NCBI GenBank assembly: GCA_029263945.1
Contig: JARIDM010000129.1
Span: 1-25,046 of the forward strand
DNA from: Sporosarcina sp.
GTDB lineage: Bacteria > Bacillota > Bacilli > Bacillales_A > Planococcaceae
Direction of reading: 5' to 3'
DNA: 25,046 nt
Numbering within the stretch: position 1 is the first letter of the stretch; each line of letters opens with the position of its first letter. The position numbers were made by a program, and so were the translations under genes. Shown in pieces: positions 15,222 through 23,523 of the stretch. The notes beneath the pieces are model-generated. The model had not been told where the DNA came from. It saw nothing but the letters and a program-made list of their open reading frames with translations, and searched no databases.

Positions 15222-17342
15222 TTATTTATTCTCTTTTTCTGCAGCTTTTTTCTCTTCAATGAGCACTTCTTTTCGAGATAAATTCACTCGACCTTGGTTA
15301 TCGATTTCAATTACTTTGACAAATAATTGGTCATCTAATTTCATCACATCTTCAACTGAGTTTGTACGTTCTTCAGCGATATGAGAAATATGAAGAAGCC
15401 CATCTTTACCAGGGAAGATTTCAAGGAAAGCACCGAACTTCTCAATTCGTTTTACTTTTGCTAAGTAATACTCGCCTACTTTTGCTTCACGAACGATATT
15501 TTCGATCATTTCTTTAGCTTTATTATTCATTGCGCTATTTGGTGAAGAAATGTAAATTGTCCCATCTTGCTCGGTATCAATTTTAACTTCTGTCTGCTCG
15601 ATAATTTTATTGATGACTTTTCCACCGGGCCCAATGACATCACGGATTTTATCTGGGTTAATTTGAATTTTAATAATTTTTGGTGCGTAAGCTGATAACT
15701 CTTCACGCGGTCCTTCAATTACTGACTTCATATGCTTCAGAATATGCAAACGACCGATTTTTGCTTGTGCCATTGATTCTTCAAGAATTTGACGAGACAA
15801 ACCATCGATTTTTATATCCATTTGAAGGGCTGTAATTCCTTTTTCTGTTCCTGCTACTTTAAAGTCCATGTCGCCGAGTGCATCTTCCATTCCTTGAATA
15901 TCAGAAAGGATTGAATAATTGTCATCTCGTTTTACTAGACCCATTGCTATTCCTGCTACAGGTGCTTTCAAAGGAACACCGGCATCTAACAGGGCCATCG
16001 TTGATGAACAAATGGATGCTTGTGATGATGAACCGTTCGATTCAAGTACTTCTGCAACGAGACGCATTGTGTACGGGAAATCTGATTCATCTGGTAAAAC
16101 GGCTTCAATTGCACGCTCTCCAAGTGCACCGTGTCCAATTTCACGACGACCAGGTCCACGAATTGGTCCAGTTTCCCCAACACTAAAGTTCGGGAAGTTA
16201 TAGTGGTGCATGAAGCGTTTAGATTCTTCAAGCCCTATGCCATCAATTATTTGAACTTCTCCTAGCGCACCTAGTGTACAAACACTAAGTGTCTGTGTTT
16301 GTCCACGTGTAAAGAGGCTTGAACCATGTGCACGCGGCAACAATCCAACATGTGACTCAAGTGGACGGATTTCGTCTGGCGCACGGCCATCTGGACGTAC
16401 CTTTTCATCTGAAATAAGACGACGCACTTCTGCTTTGACCATTTCAGATAAAATCCCTTTTACATGCTTCATCGTCACTTCATCTGCTTCAGCAGTTGTG
16501 TATTCTTCAGTCACTTCCGCTTTCACAGCGTTAATAGCATCTTCGCGTTCATGCTTTTCTTTTGTTTGAATCGCATCTGTTAATTTAGCACCGTATTTCG
16601 CTTGAATGTCAGCTTTTAACGCCTCATCCAGTTCGAAAAGTGGAATATCCATTTTCGCTTTTCCGATTTCCGCAACAATCATTTCTTGGAATTCGACAAG
16701 ACGAATAATTTCGTTATGGCCAAACATAATCGCTTTTAAAATAATATCTTCCGTTACTTCAGATGCACCTGCTTCGACCATATTAATCGCATCTTTTGTT
16801 CCCGCTACGATTAAGTCTAAATCGCTCTTTTCCGCTTCAGCAAGTGAAGGATTCACTACGAATTCCCCATCAATTCGACCAATTTTAACACCGGCAATTG
16901 GGCCTTCGAAAGGAATATCTGAAACAGATAAAGCTAATGAAGAACCAATCATTGCTGCCATTTCTGGTGAGCTGTCATGGTCAATTGAAAGCACCATGGA
17001 GATGACTTGTACATCATTACGGAATCCATCTGCAAATAAAGGACGGATTGGACGGTCAATAAGACGACTTGTTAAAACCGCTTTTTCCGAAGGTCGGCCT
17101 TCACGTTTAATAAAGCCCCCTGGAATTTTACCTGCGGCATATTGACGCTCTTCATAATTTACTGTTAACGGGAAAAAGTCAAGTCCCCTTGAATCTTTTG
17201 AAGCTGTTGCAGTTGAAAGCACTGTCGAATCTCCATAACGAATGAGCACAGCACCATTTGCTTGTTTTGCAAATTGACCTGTTTCAACAACTAACTGTCT
17301 GCCTGCCCATTCGAGCGTGTAAACCTTTTTTTGTTCTGTCAT
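15222..17342 (-). CDS. pnp: Polynucleotide phosphorylase
   Basis: This is a 3'-5' phosphorolytic exoribonuclease, trimeric, and the main 3' exonuclease of mRNA decay in Bacillus-type cells. The start I use is the ATG at 17342 (MTEQKKVYTLEW), seven bases after GGAAAGGGG, giving 706 residues, close to the usual 705. Six more in-frame codons upstream actually contain the ribosome binding site. Domains are: first RNase PH core (1-140), an alpha-helical linker, second RNase PH core (about 310-540; FMHHYNFPNFSVGETG), KH domain (IGPGGKVINKI), and S1 domain (KRIEKFGAFLEIFPGKDGLLH), then a short Lys/Glu tail. It lies 157 bases after rpsO, past a strong terminator, and ends at its own terminator. Confidence 0.97.
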   Translation of the reverse strand: MTEQKKVYTLEWAGRQLVVETGQFAKQANGAVLIRYGDSTVLSTATASKDSRGLDFFPLTVNYEERQYAAGKIPGGFIKREGRPSEKAVLTSRLIDRPIRPLFADGFRNDVQVISMVLSIDHDSSPEMAAMIGSSLALSVSDIPFEGPIAGVKIGRIDGEFVVNPSLAEAEKSDLDLIVAGTKDAINMVEAGASEVTEDIILKAIMFGHNEIIRLVEFQEMIVAEIGKAKMDIPLFELDEALKADIQAKYGAKLTDAIQTKEKHEREDAINAVKAEVTEEYTTAEADEVTMKHVKGILSEMVKAEVRRLISDEKVRPDGRAPDEIRPLESHVGLLPRAHGSSLFTRGQTQTLSVCTLGALGEVQIIDGIGLEESKRFMHHYNFPNFSVGETGPIRGPGRREIGHGALGERAIEAVLPDESDFPYTMRLVAEVLESNGSSSQASICSSTMALLDAGVPLKAPVAGIAMGLVKRDDNYSILSDIQGMEDALGDMDFKVAGTEKGITALQMDIKIDGLSRQILEESMAQAKIGRLHILKHMKSVIEGPREELSAYAPKIIKIQINPDKIRDVIGPGGKVINKIIEQTEVKIDTEQDGTIYISSPNSAMNNKAKEMIENIVREAKVGEYYLAKVKRIEKFGAFLEIFPGKDGLLHISHIAEERTNSVEDVMKLDDQLFVKVIEIDNQGRVNLSRKEVLIEEKKAAEKENK

Positions 17343-17454
17343 GAGTGAACCCCTTTCCATATATCAAAATCTATTTTAACTAAATAGGACGCATACGTTG
17401 TATGTATGATTAATAGTGTACCAAAAAAGCACTAGTGATGCGAAATATTCGGCA

Positions 17455-17484
17455 CAAAAATAAAAAGCGGGCAAGGCCCGCTTT
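17455..17484 (-). terminator. Terminator after rpsO
   Basis: AAAGCGGGC, loop CTT, GCCCGCTTT then TTATTTTT on the minus strand, 15 bases after the rpsO stop. It is the strongest terminator of the window by stem GC. Read-through may still feed pnp, since I see no convincing separate pnp promoter. Confidence 0.92.
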
Positions 17485-17499
17485 CGAGTAGTCATCTTA

Positions 17500-17769
17500 T
17501 TAACGGCGTAAACCGAGTTTTGCAATAAGATCACGGTAACGCTGAACTTCATTGTCGCGCATGTATTTAAGAAGTCTACGACGACGTCCAATCATTTTCA
17601 TAAGTCCACGACGTGAGTGGTGGTCTTTCTTATGAGTTGATAAGTGACCGTTCAGGTTGTTGATCTCTTCAGTAAGGATAGCGATTTGAATATCTGCAGA
17701 TCCAGTATCACTATCGTGAGTTTTGAATTCAGAAATCAATTCGTTTTTACGCTCTTGTGTAATAGCCAT
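17500..17769 (-). CDS. rpsO: 30S ribosomal protein S15
   Basis: This is primary-binding protein S15 of the small subunit, which holds the three-way junction of the 16S central domain. It has 89 residues starting MAITQERKNELISEF, with the conserved HDSDTGSADIQIAILTEEIN and the RNA-contacting HKKDHHSRRGLMKMIGRRRR. The ATG at 17769 follows a strong AGGAGGTG by six bases; a start three codons earlier lies within that spacer and is rejected. It is framed by its own promoter, a structured leader and a terminator, so it is largely a single-gene unit. Feedback by S15 on its own leader is known in Geobacillus/Bacillus relatives and is plausible here. Confidence 0.98.
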   Translation of the reverse strand: MAITQERKNELISEFKTHDSDTGSADIQIAILTEEINNLNGHLSTHKKDHHSRRGLMKMIGRRRRLLKYMRDNEVQRYRDLIAKLGLRR

Positions 17770-17862
17770 CCTTTTCACCTCCTATAGTAATATATCCCCA
17801 ATTTCCTCGCAAACGTTGGTGATGCGTGTTGCCAAGAAATGGATCATACCGTTTATCGGTAC
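17770..17862 (-). promoter_or_regulatory. Structured 5' leader of rpsO (candidate S15 autoregulatory element)
   Basis: About 93 bases separate the predicted transcription start from the rpsO ATG. They can form a 5'-terminal hairpin (TACCG/CGGTA, 17847-17861). A second arm spans 17794-17844: ATCC/GGAT closes it, TTTC/GAAA continues, and GCAA-ACG pairs with CGT-TTGC inside with one bulge. The ribosome binding site lies just after this arm. The pairings are read by eye only. Confidence 0.45.
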
Positions 17863-17868
17863 TTCAAC

Positions 17869-17897
17869 ATGATACCATGTACAATTTTTAATGTAAA
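17869..17897 (-). promoter_or_regulatory. Promoter of rpsO
   Basis: TTTACA (17897-17892), a 17-base spacer and TATCAT (17874-17869) on the minus strand, both one base from consensus. It lies just after the ribF stop codon and predicts transcription from about 17862. Confidence 0.72.
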
Positions 17898-17907
17898 GAA
17901 AATATCT

Positions 17908-18849
17908 TCAGTTCGCCAGAATATCAATCGTCGTTTCCTTGTCTTGTGCAATTTGCGCAATGAGGGCATCGAGTGAATCGAATTTTTTCTCCTCGCGGAT
18001 ATGCGCAATCCAATCGATTGAAACTTCTTGATCGTATAAATCCCCTTCAAAACCAATCACGTGCACTTCTACAACTGCTTGTTTAATCAAAGGATCATTA
18101 AATGTTGGTTTAACACCAATATTACAAACCCCATCATATCGTTGACCGTTAGCAATAAACTTAACAGCATATACGCCGTTTGCAGGCAAAATCGAACCTT
18201 CTGGGGGTAATACATTTGCGGTTGGAAAACCAAGTTTCCGACCTTGTTTACTGCCATGAACGACCGTACCTGTCGTTCTGAAATTTCTTCCGAGTAATTC
18301 AGTAGCAGCAGCAACGTCACCGTCAGACAGCAGTTTACGGATTCGCGTGGATGAAATCTTATCCGCTGTGTCAGTCACTTTTCCGATAATTGTCGTTCCA
18401 TAAAATCCATTTGATAATTCAGTCATATGCGCCATCGTACCAGCACCTTTTGAACCAAATGTATAATCAAAACCCGCTGTTACATGCGCTACACCTAGCC
18501 CTTTAATAAATATAGCGACAAATTCTTCAGGTGAAAGAGCAGCGAGTAAAGGATCGAAATTAACAACAAATAAGACATCTACGCCAATCTCACTTAACAA
18601 CCTTTTCTTTTCTTCAAAAGGCGTAATATAACCAATTTTATTTGTTCCCCCTCCAAGGACGTGAGAAGGATGTGGATTAAAAGTCATAACAGCCGAACGA
18701 ACCTCTAACTCTTTTGCTTTCTGGATAGCTTCTTGTATAACCGTCTGATGTCCTTTATGTAGTCCATCAAAAAATCCGATGGCCAATGAATAGTGATCAT
18801 CTTTTCCAGTAGTGATGTGTGTTGGATAACTTAATTCATAGACGTCCAT
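17908..18849 (-). CDS. ribF: Bifunctional riboflavin kinase/FMN adenylyltransferase
   Basis: This enzyme makes FMN from riboflavin and ATP and then FAD, in the cytoplasm. The 313 residues hold an N-terminal nucleotidyltransferase domain with GFFDGLHKGH (25-34; the second residue is Phe where Asn is common), FNPHPSHVL and ISSTRIR, followed by a C-terminal flavokinase barrel with GRKLGFPTANV and CNIGVKPTF. The ATG at 18849 follows AAGGAGG. It lies 17 bases after truB, as in B. subtilis, where the same gene is called ribC. No clear terminator follows; the rpsO promoter begins within about 10 bases of its stop. Confidence 0.95.
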   Translation of the reverse strand: MDVYELSYPTHITTGKDDHYSLAIGFFDGLHKGHQTVIQEAIQKAKELEVRSAVMTFNPHPSHVLGGGTNKIGYITPFEEKKRLLSEIGVDVLFVVNFDPLLAALSPEEFVAIFIKGLGVAHVTAGFDYTFGSKGAGTMAHMTELSNGFYGTTIIGKVTDTADKISSTRIRKLLSDGDVAAATELLGRNFRTTGTVVHGSKQGRKLGFPTANVLPPEGSILPANGVYAVKFIANGQRYDGVCNIGVKPTFNDPLIKQAVVEVHVIGFEGDLYDQEVSIDWIAHIREEKKFDSLDALIAQIAQDKETTIDILAN

Positions 18850-18866
18850 TTTTCTTCCTCCTTCCC

Positions 18867-19778
18867 TTAATGGTTAATTGGGAACATTTTTTCTGGCTTC
18901 ATAAGTGTCGGTTTTGTTGGGTGCACTTTGTATACCGCAAGCGCTTTCCCGTTTTTCGTAAAAACAATTGGTGTTTTTTCTGTCAGTTCAGGATGTTCTG
19001 GCAATACCTGTCCATTTGTTATCGTAACATATTCTTCTTCATTTACTTCAACAAAAGTAAATTCTGTTAACGCATCTTCCAATGGGCGAAGATAGGTATC
19101 GATTTCCCCTTCGTCTTTCGCCGTTGCTACCTGGTCTAACGTAAGACAATCTTCCTGTTGATAAGTACCAGAAACTGTTCGGATCAGCGATGCCATATGA
19201 GCTGGATAGCCAAGTAACGCGCCAATTTGTACAGCAAGCGTACGGACATATGTCCCTTTACCACATGCAACACGAATCGTAAAAGTGACATCTGTTCCTT
19301 CAAAACTTTCCATTTGATCGAGTAATTCGATTTGATGAATCACCACTGAACGCTTAGGACGTTCTACTTCAATGCCTTTACGGGCATATTCATATAACTT
19401 ACGTCCATTTACTTTCACAGCAGAATACATCGGTGGAATTTGAATAATGTTTCCAGTTAGTTTTTCCAATGCAGCTTCAATATCACGGCGATTTATCTGT
19501 TTATACGTATCATCTTCGGATACAACAGCACCGTCTGCATCTTCTGTTTCAGTTGCTTTCCCGATTGAAACAACTGCTAAATATTCTTTACCTGTATCCG
19601 TTATGTACTCAGCGACTTTAGTTGCTTGCCCAATACAAATAGGCAATACCCCTTCCACATTAGGATCCAGCGTCCCCGTATGTCCTACTTTTTTAGTTCC
19701 GAGAATTTTACGCAATTTATAAACACAATCATGAGAAGTCATTCCCTTTTCTTTCCAGAGTGGCAATATTCCGTTCAT
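18867..19778 (-). CDS. truB: tRNA pseudouridine-55 synthase
   Basis: This enzyme converts U55 in the T-loop of elongator tRNAs to pseudouridine. The 303 residues begin MNGILPLWKEKGMTSHD, with the conserved KVGHTGTLDPNVEGVLP, where Asp38 is the catalytic nucleophile. Next come the family Tyr/Lys motif PPMYSAVKVNGRKLYEYAR and the Leu/Arg strand CGKGTYVRTLA, and a C-terminal PUA-like part. The ATG at 19778 has AAAGGGG seven bases upstream. A good terminator separates it from rbfA. A perfect TTGACA lies downstream of that terminator, but I cannot find a matching -10, so its promoter is unresolved. Co-transcription with ribF is very likely. Confidence 0.96.
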   Translation of the reverse strand: MNGILPLWKEKGMTSHDCVYKLRKILGTKKVGHTGTLDPNVEGVLPICIGQATKVAEYITDTGKEYLAVVSIGKATETEDADGAVVSEDDTYKQINRRDIEAALEKLTGNIIQIPPMYSAVKVNGRKLYEYARKGIEVERPKRSVVIHQIELLDQMESFEGTDVTFTIRVACGKGTYVRTLAVQIGALLGYPAHMASLIRTVSGTYQQEDCLTLDQVATAKDEGEIDTYLRPLEDALTEFTFVEVNEEEYVTITNGQVLPEHPELTEKTPIVFTKNGKALAVYKVHPTKPTLMKPEKMFPINH

Positions 19779-19844
19779 ATCAAGACCCCTTTGCTAGTCA
19801 TCGTTATCCAAACAAGAATGTCTGAGTGGTTTCTTGTCAACCGA

Positions 19845-19895
19845 CAATAAATACAAATAAAGGAAGCCGGAAAGTCCCTTAGGACGCCGACTTCC
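19845..19895 (-). terminator. Terminator after rbfA
   Basis: On the minus strand GGAAGTCGG pairs with CCGGCTTCC (nine pairs, one G-U). Inside, GTCC-TAAG-GGAC adds a second short stem. The hairpin is followed by TTTATTTGTATTTATT. It starts about ten bases after the rbfA stop and marks the 3' end of the nusA-infB operon. Confidence 0.85.
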
Positions 19896-19904
19896 TCCAT
19901 TTAA

Positions 19905-20255
19905 TTATTCCTCTGATTCTTTATTCACTTGCGTAAGAAGCGTTTCAATTCTATTTCCATAAGCAACAGATTCGTCAAATTCGAATTCAATTTCTGGCGT
20001 CACACGTAATTTAATACGCTTCGCAATTTCAGTACGAATAAATCCTTTTGCTTTATTTAATCCTTTTAACGTAGCTTCTTTTTCTGAATCACTACCAAGA
20101 ACCGAAATAAAAATGGTTGCGTTTTGCAAGTCACCTGTCACTTCAACATCTGTTACCGTGACGAAGCCAATACGAGGGTCTTTCACTTTTTGCAAAATGA
20201 TTTCACCAAGTTCTTTTTTCATCTGTTCCGCAACACGATTCACACGTTTTGACAT
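19905..20255 (-). CDS. rbfA: 30S ribosome-binding factor RbfA
   Basis: This is a late-stage 30S maturation and cold-adaptation factor that binds near helix 1 of 16S rRNA. It has 116 residues with a KH-like fold: the N-terminal helix SKRVNRVAEQMKKELGEII, then KDPRIGFVTVTDVEVTGDL, and RVTPEIEFEFDESVAYG near the C-terminus, all family hallmarks. The length is normal. The ATG at 20255 has GGGGTGA upstream. It lies 22 bases after ylxP and is the last gene before a strong terminator. Confidence 0.97.
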   Translation of the reverse strand: MSKRVNRVAEQMKKELGEIILQKVKDPRIGFVTVTDVEVTGDLQNATIFISVLGSDSEKEATLKGLNKAKGFIRTEIAKRIKLRVTPEIEFEFDESVAYGNRIETLLTQVNKESEE

Positions 20256-20277
20256 AAGTAGTCACCCCGATTCGTAG

Positions 20278-20556
20278 TCAGTAGTATTCTACTGTATACT
20301 CGGTCATTTCCCATTCTGGATTTGACTCCAAAAAGTGAATTGCCCGTCTTACCTCTCGCTCAGCGACCTCATTTGAGGATCCTGTTGCGACAAGGGCTAA
20401 TGTTGTCCGCTGCCAAAGCTCTTGATGGTCAATTTCAGCAATAGATACGTTGTAAGAATTTTTAATTCGAACAACCATGCTTTTTAAGACCGAACGTTTT
20501 GCTTTTAACAAGGCAGCCATCGGAATGAAAAAGGAACATTCCGCGTAGACAATCAT
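20278..20556 (-). CDS. ylxP: DUF503 family protein YlxP
   Basis: This is a small protein of 92 residues in the DUF503 family, found in the infB-rbfA operon of many Bacillales. A role in ribosome assembly has been proposed for it. The sequence shows a beta-alpha-beta pattern: MIVYAECSFFIPMAALLKAK, a basic helix KRSVLKSMVVRIKNSYNVS, then AEIDHQELWQRTTLALVAT. No catalytic motif is visible. The ATG overlaps the infB stop (ATGA), which implies coupled translation. Confidence 0.93.
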   Translation of the reverse strand: MIVYAECSFFIPMAALLKAKRSVLKSMVVRIKNSYNVSIAEIDHQELWQRTTLALVATGSSNEVAEREVRRAIHFLESNPEWEMTEYTVEYY

Positions 20557-22904
20557 ACGCGTTTAATTTCTTCCATGACGTAAGCTTCGATGATGTCGCC
20601 TTCTTTAATGTCATTAAAGTTTTTAAGTGTGATTCCACACTCATAGCCTTTAGCAACTTCTTTTGCATCGTCTTTAAAGCGTTTCAATGCATCTAATTCA
20701 CCTTCGTGGATTTCAATGCTATCTCGAATGACACGTACTGTTGAATCACGTGTAATCTTCCCGTCAGTCACATAACTTCCTGCAATAGTACCAATTTTTG
20801 AAACGTGGAAAGTTTCACGAACTTCCACTTGCCCAATCACTTTTTCTTCATATTCAGGATCGAGTAAGCCCTTCATTGCGGACTCAATTTCTTCAATTAC
20901 TTTATAAATGACGCGGTGTTGACGAATGTCAACGCCTTCTTCATCGGCCGCACGTTTGGCGTTAACATCTGGACGAACGTTAAATCCGATAACGATTGCA
21001 TTAGAAGCAGCCGCAAGTGAAATGTCTGATTCATTAATCGCACCAGCACCCGTATGAATAATTTTCACATTAACGCCTTCAACCTCAATTTTCATGAGTG
21101 AACTCGCCATTGCTTCAACTGTTCCTTGAACGTCTGCTTTAACAATTAAATTCAGTTCTTTCATTTCGCCTTGTTTCATCTGGTCAAATAGGTTCTCTAG
21201 TGTAACCATCGTTTTAACATCCCGCTGTTCTTGAAGTGCTTCTCCAGCTCTAGATTCAGCAATATGGCGTGCAGTCTTTTCATCTTCGAAAACAACGAAA
21301 CGATCGCCTGCTTTAGGCACATCACTTAGACCAGTAATTGCGACTGGTGTAGAAGGATCTGCACTTTGAACACGACGTCCGATATCACTAATCATTGCAC
21401 GAACGCGGCCATATGTGTTTCCGACTACGATTGGATCTCCAACGCTAAGTGTTCCGTCTTGTATAAGTAATGTTGCGACAGATCCACGACCACGATCAAG
21501 TTCTGCTTCAATTACTGTACCTTTCGCTCGAATTGTTGGATCTGCTTTCAGCTCAGCAACTTCAGCTACGAGCTGAACCATTTCAAGTAGTGAATCAATT
21601 CCCTCGCCTGTTAATGCAGAAATCGGAACGAAAATTGTGTCGCCGCCCCAAGCTTCAGAAACGAGGCCGTGTTCTGTTAATTCTTGCATTACACGGTCTT
21701 GATTCGCTGCTGGTTTATCAATTTTGTTGACTGCAACAATAATCGGCACGTCTGCTGCTTGCGCATGGTTAATCGCTTCAACTGTTTGCGGCATAACCCC
21801 ATCATCTGCTGCAACAACAAGGATTGTAATATCCGTAATTGATGCACCTCGCGCACGCATAGTTGTAAACGCTGCGTGACCTGGTGTATCTAGGAATGTC
21901 ATTTTTTTACCATCTTTTTCAATTTGGTAAGCACCGATATGTTGTGTAATACCGCCTGCTTCTCCTTGTGTCACTTTTGTATGACGAATAGAGTCAAGAA
22001 GTGTTGTTTTACCATGGTCAACGTGACCCATAATTGTAATAACAGGTGCGCGTTCTATAATGTTCTCAGGAGATGATTCTTGTTCTTCGAATCCTTCTGT
22101 TTCTTCAAAATAGATTTCTAAATCTGTTACGTCAACACGAATTTCTTCTTCAACCTCTACACCATAATCTGCACAAATTAACTCGACTGTATCTTTATCA
22201 AGTTCTTGGTTAATTGTTGCCATAACACCAAGCATTAATAATTTCTTAAGAATTTCAGATGGCTCTCGTCCCAGTTTTTGAGCGAGCTCAACCACTGATG
22301 CCGTTTCGTAAAACATGATTTTCTCTGGTAATGGTTTTTGAACTTTAGGGACTGGGTTTGCCGGACGGTATCTTCTTCTACCTTGGTTTATCCCTCTAGC
22401 AGGCGGACGTCCACCACGACGACCTGGTCCTGATTGACCTCTATTCTGGCCTGGACGACTTGGTCCACCGCTTGAAGGCGCTGCTGGTCTGCTTGGTGTT
22501 GACGATCGATTTTGTGACGCTTGCGGCTTGTTTGTCGATGATGTTGAATTCGGCTTGCTCGCTGTATTCGAACGGTTTTGTGCTGCTTGTGGTTTACTTG
22601 TAGATGACGTTAAATTTGGTTTACCACTTGTAGTCGATTGCTTTTGTCCTTGTGGCTTCTTATTTTCTTGGCGCGGTTTTACTGGCGCGGTTTTTGGTTT
22701 TGTAGCGTCTTTGTTTTCAGGTTTTGTAGAGCCCTTATTGTCTGATTTCGCCTTAAACGTTTGATCGAGTTTCGAAATCGTTGACGCGTCGATAGTTGAC
22801 ATATGATTTGTCACACTTATATTTTGTTTACCGAGTTCTTCGATTATATCTTTACTTGTCTTCTTTACTTGTTTCGCGTATTCATGTACACGTAATTTTG
22901 TCAT
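20553..22904 (-). CDS. infB: Translation initiation factor IF-2
   Basis: This GTPase places initiator tRNA on the 30S subunit and promotes subunit joining. I use the ATG at 22904 (MTKLRVHEYAKQ), just after GGGGGTGAG, giving 783 residues; the frame extends 19 codons further into ylxQ without a better start. Order: a first IF2-N domain (1-50), a basic low-complexity linker rich in Lys, Pro, Ser, Asn and Gln, then Gly/Arg (55-185), a second IF2-N domain (about 195-250), the G domain with GHVDHGKT (293-300), DTPGH (339-343) and NKID (393-396), then the beta-barrel and C-terminal tRNA-binding domains. The linker holds a tandem 22-residue duplication. It starts four bases after ylxQ, and its stop overlaps the ylxP start. 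Confidence 0.97.
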   Translation of the reverse strand: MTKLRVHEYAKQVKKTSKDIIEELGKQNISVTNHMSTIDASTISKLDQTFKAKSDNKGSTKPENKDATKPKTAPVKPRQENKKPQGQKQSTTSGKPNLTSSTSKPQAAQNRSNTASKPNSTSSTNKPQASQNRSSTPSRPAAPSSGGPSRPGQNRGQSGPGRRGGRPPARGINQGRRRYRPANPVPKVQKPLPEKIMFYETASVVELAQKLGREPSEILKKLLMLGVMATINQELDKDTVELICADYGVEVEEEIRVDVTDLEIYFEETEGFEEQESSPENIIERAPVITIMGHVDHGKTTLLDSIRHTKVTQGEAGGITQHIGAYQIEKDGKKMTFLDTPGHAAFTTMRARGASITDITILVVAADDGVMPQTVEAINHAQAADVPIIVAVNKIDKPAANQDRVMQELTEHGLVSEAWGGDTIFVPISALTGEGIDSLLEMVQLVAEVAELKADPTIRAKGTVIEAELDRGRGSVATLLIQDGTLSVGDPIVVGNTYGRVRAMISDIGRRVQSADPSTPVAITGLSDVPKAGDRFVVFEDEKTARHIAESRAGEALQEQRDVKTMVTLENLFDQMKQGEMKELNLIVKADVQGTVEAMASSLMKIEVEGVNVKIIHTGAGAINESDISLAAASNAIVIGFNVRPDVNAKRAADEEGVDIRQHRVIYKVIEEIESAMKGLLDPEYEEKVIGQVEVRETFHVSKIGTIAGSYVTDGKITRDSTVRVIRDSIEIHEGELDALKRFKDDAKEVAKGYECGITLKNFNDIKEGDIIEAYVMEEIKRV
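22497..22628 (-). repeat. infB: Tandem 66-bp duplication in the infB linker
   Basis: Two adjacent 66-base units encode SGKPNLTSSTSKPQAAQNRS plus NT, and ASKPNSTSSTNKPQASQNRS plus ST (residues 93-114 and 115-136). The proteins match at about 18 of 22 positions, but the DNA differs at many third positions, so the duplication is not recent. It only changes linker length. Confidence 0.85.
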
Positions 22905-22908
22905 GCGC

Positions 22909-23229
22909 TCACCCCCGGTTATATTCGTTGAGGAGTTGGGAAATTTTCTTAGCAAATCCATTATCCATAATCGCGAGTACTACCCGTGATTCTTTCCCAA
23001 TTGCTTGCCCGAGATCATCCCGACTCCCAAAAACATGCAGCTCAACGTTAAAAAACTTACATTTATCCGTGATTTTCTTCATCGTATTATCAGAGGCATC
23101 ATTTGTAACAATGACGAGGCTTGCTTTACCGGATTGAATTTCACGAACTGTTAAATCTTCACCTGTAATAATCTTCCTCGCTCTTGTCGCAATGCCTAAT
23201 AACTGATAAATCTTTTGCTCTTCATTCAT
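22909..23229 (-). CDS. ylxQ: L7Ae-family RNA-binding protein YlxQ
   Basis: This is a small protein (106 residues) of the L7Ae/L30e/S12e/Gadd45 fold, which binds kink-turn RNA. Visible hallmarks are YQLLGIATRARKIITGEDLT at the N-terminus, then KASLVIVTNDASDNTMKKI, and DDLGQAIGKESRVVLAIMD in the loop that recognises the K-turn. Homologues in B. subtilis bind K-turns, but the cellular RNA target is not settled. The ATG overlaps the ylxR stop by four bases, and infB follows after four bases. The end of the gene carries the infB ribosome binding site. Confidence 0.93.
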   Translation of the reverse strand: MNEEQKIYQLLGIATRARKIITGEDLTVREIQSGKASLVIVTNDASDNTMKKITDKCKFFNVELHVFGSRDDLGQAIGKESRVVLAIMDNGFAKKISQLLNEYNRG

Positions 23230-23504
23230 TTGATAGACTCCCGTCGGATTGCATGTAGCAAATCCTCATATACTTGGGCTGGTACAGCTGTTTTAAGCTG
23301 ACTTTCAATTGAACGGTTTCGGCGTGCAGTTTCAACTGCCTCTTCAGATTTCAACACATATGTCCCACGTCCTGATTGTTTACCTGTGAGATCGACAGAG
23401 ACTTCCCCTTCTTTTGGGCGCACAATCCGAAGCATCTCCTTTTTAGGAAACATTTCACCAGTCGCCGCACATCTTCGTAAAGGTACTTTTTTCATCTTTG
23501 TCAT
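23226..23504 (-). CDS. ylxR: YlxR/RnpM-family RNA-binding protein
   Basis: This is a 92-residue DUF448 protein. Homologues have been reported to bind RNase P RNA and modulate RNase P (RnpM). The characteristic N-terminus KKVPLRRCAATGEMFPKKEM is followed by LRIVRPKEGEVSVD and GRGTYV, which form the conserved nucleic-acid-binding face. The C-terminal half is helical and basic. The ATG at 23504 has AAAGGATG upstream. It lies 19 bases after nusA and overlaps ylxQ by four bases. Confidence 0.93.
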   Translation of the reverse strand: MTKMKKVPLRRCAATGEMFPKKEMLRIVRPKEGEVSVDLTGKQSGRGTYVLKSEEAVETARRNRSIESQLKTAVPAQVYEDLLHAIRRESIK

Positions 23505-23523
23505 ATGCCTTCATCCTTTCTAA

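Noticed and set aside
15212..15223. AAAAACGTTTTT palindrome at the pnp stop
   Set aside because: It has no loop and overlaps the stop region; the proper terminator is a few bases further on.
16606..17145. 179-codon open frame on the plus strand opposite pnp
   Set aside because: It lies wholly within a clearly conserved gene on the other strand, has no recognisable protein features, and reflects codon bias. The same holds for the other plus-strand open frames of 60-140 codons, such as 5985-6407 and 11559-11948.
17343..17454. Separate promoter for pnp
   Set aside because: TAAAAT-like sequences occur, but none has a -35 at a suitable spacing. A short CATAC-GTT-GTATG inverted repeat is present without an obvious role.
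19812..19840. Promoter for truB starting with a perfect TTGACA
   Set aside because: At 16, 17 or 18 bases downstream there is no acceptable -10 (best TCTTGT), so I do not annotate it.
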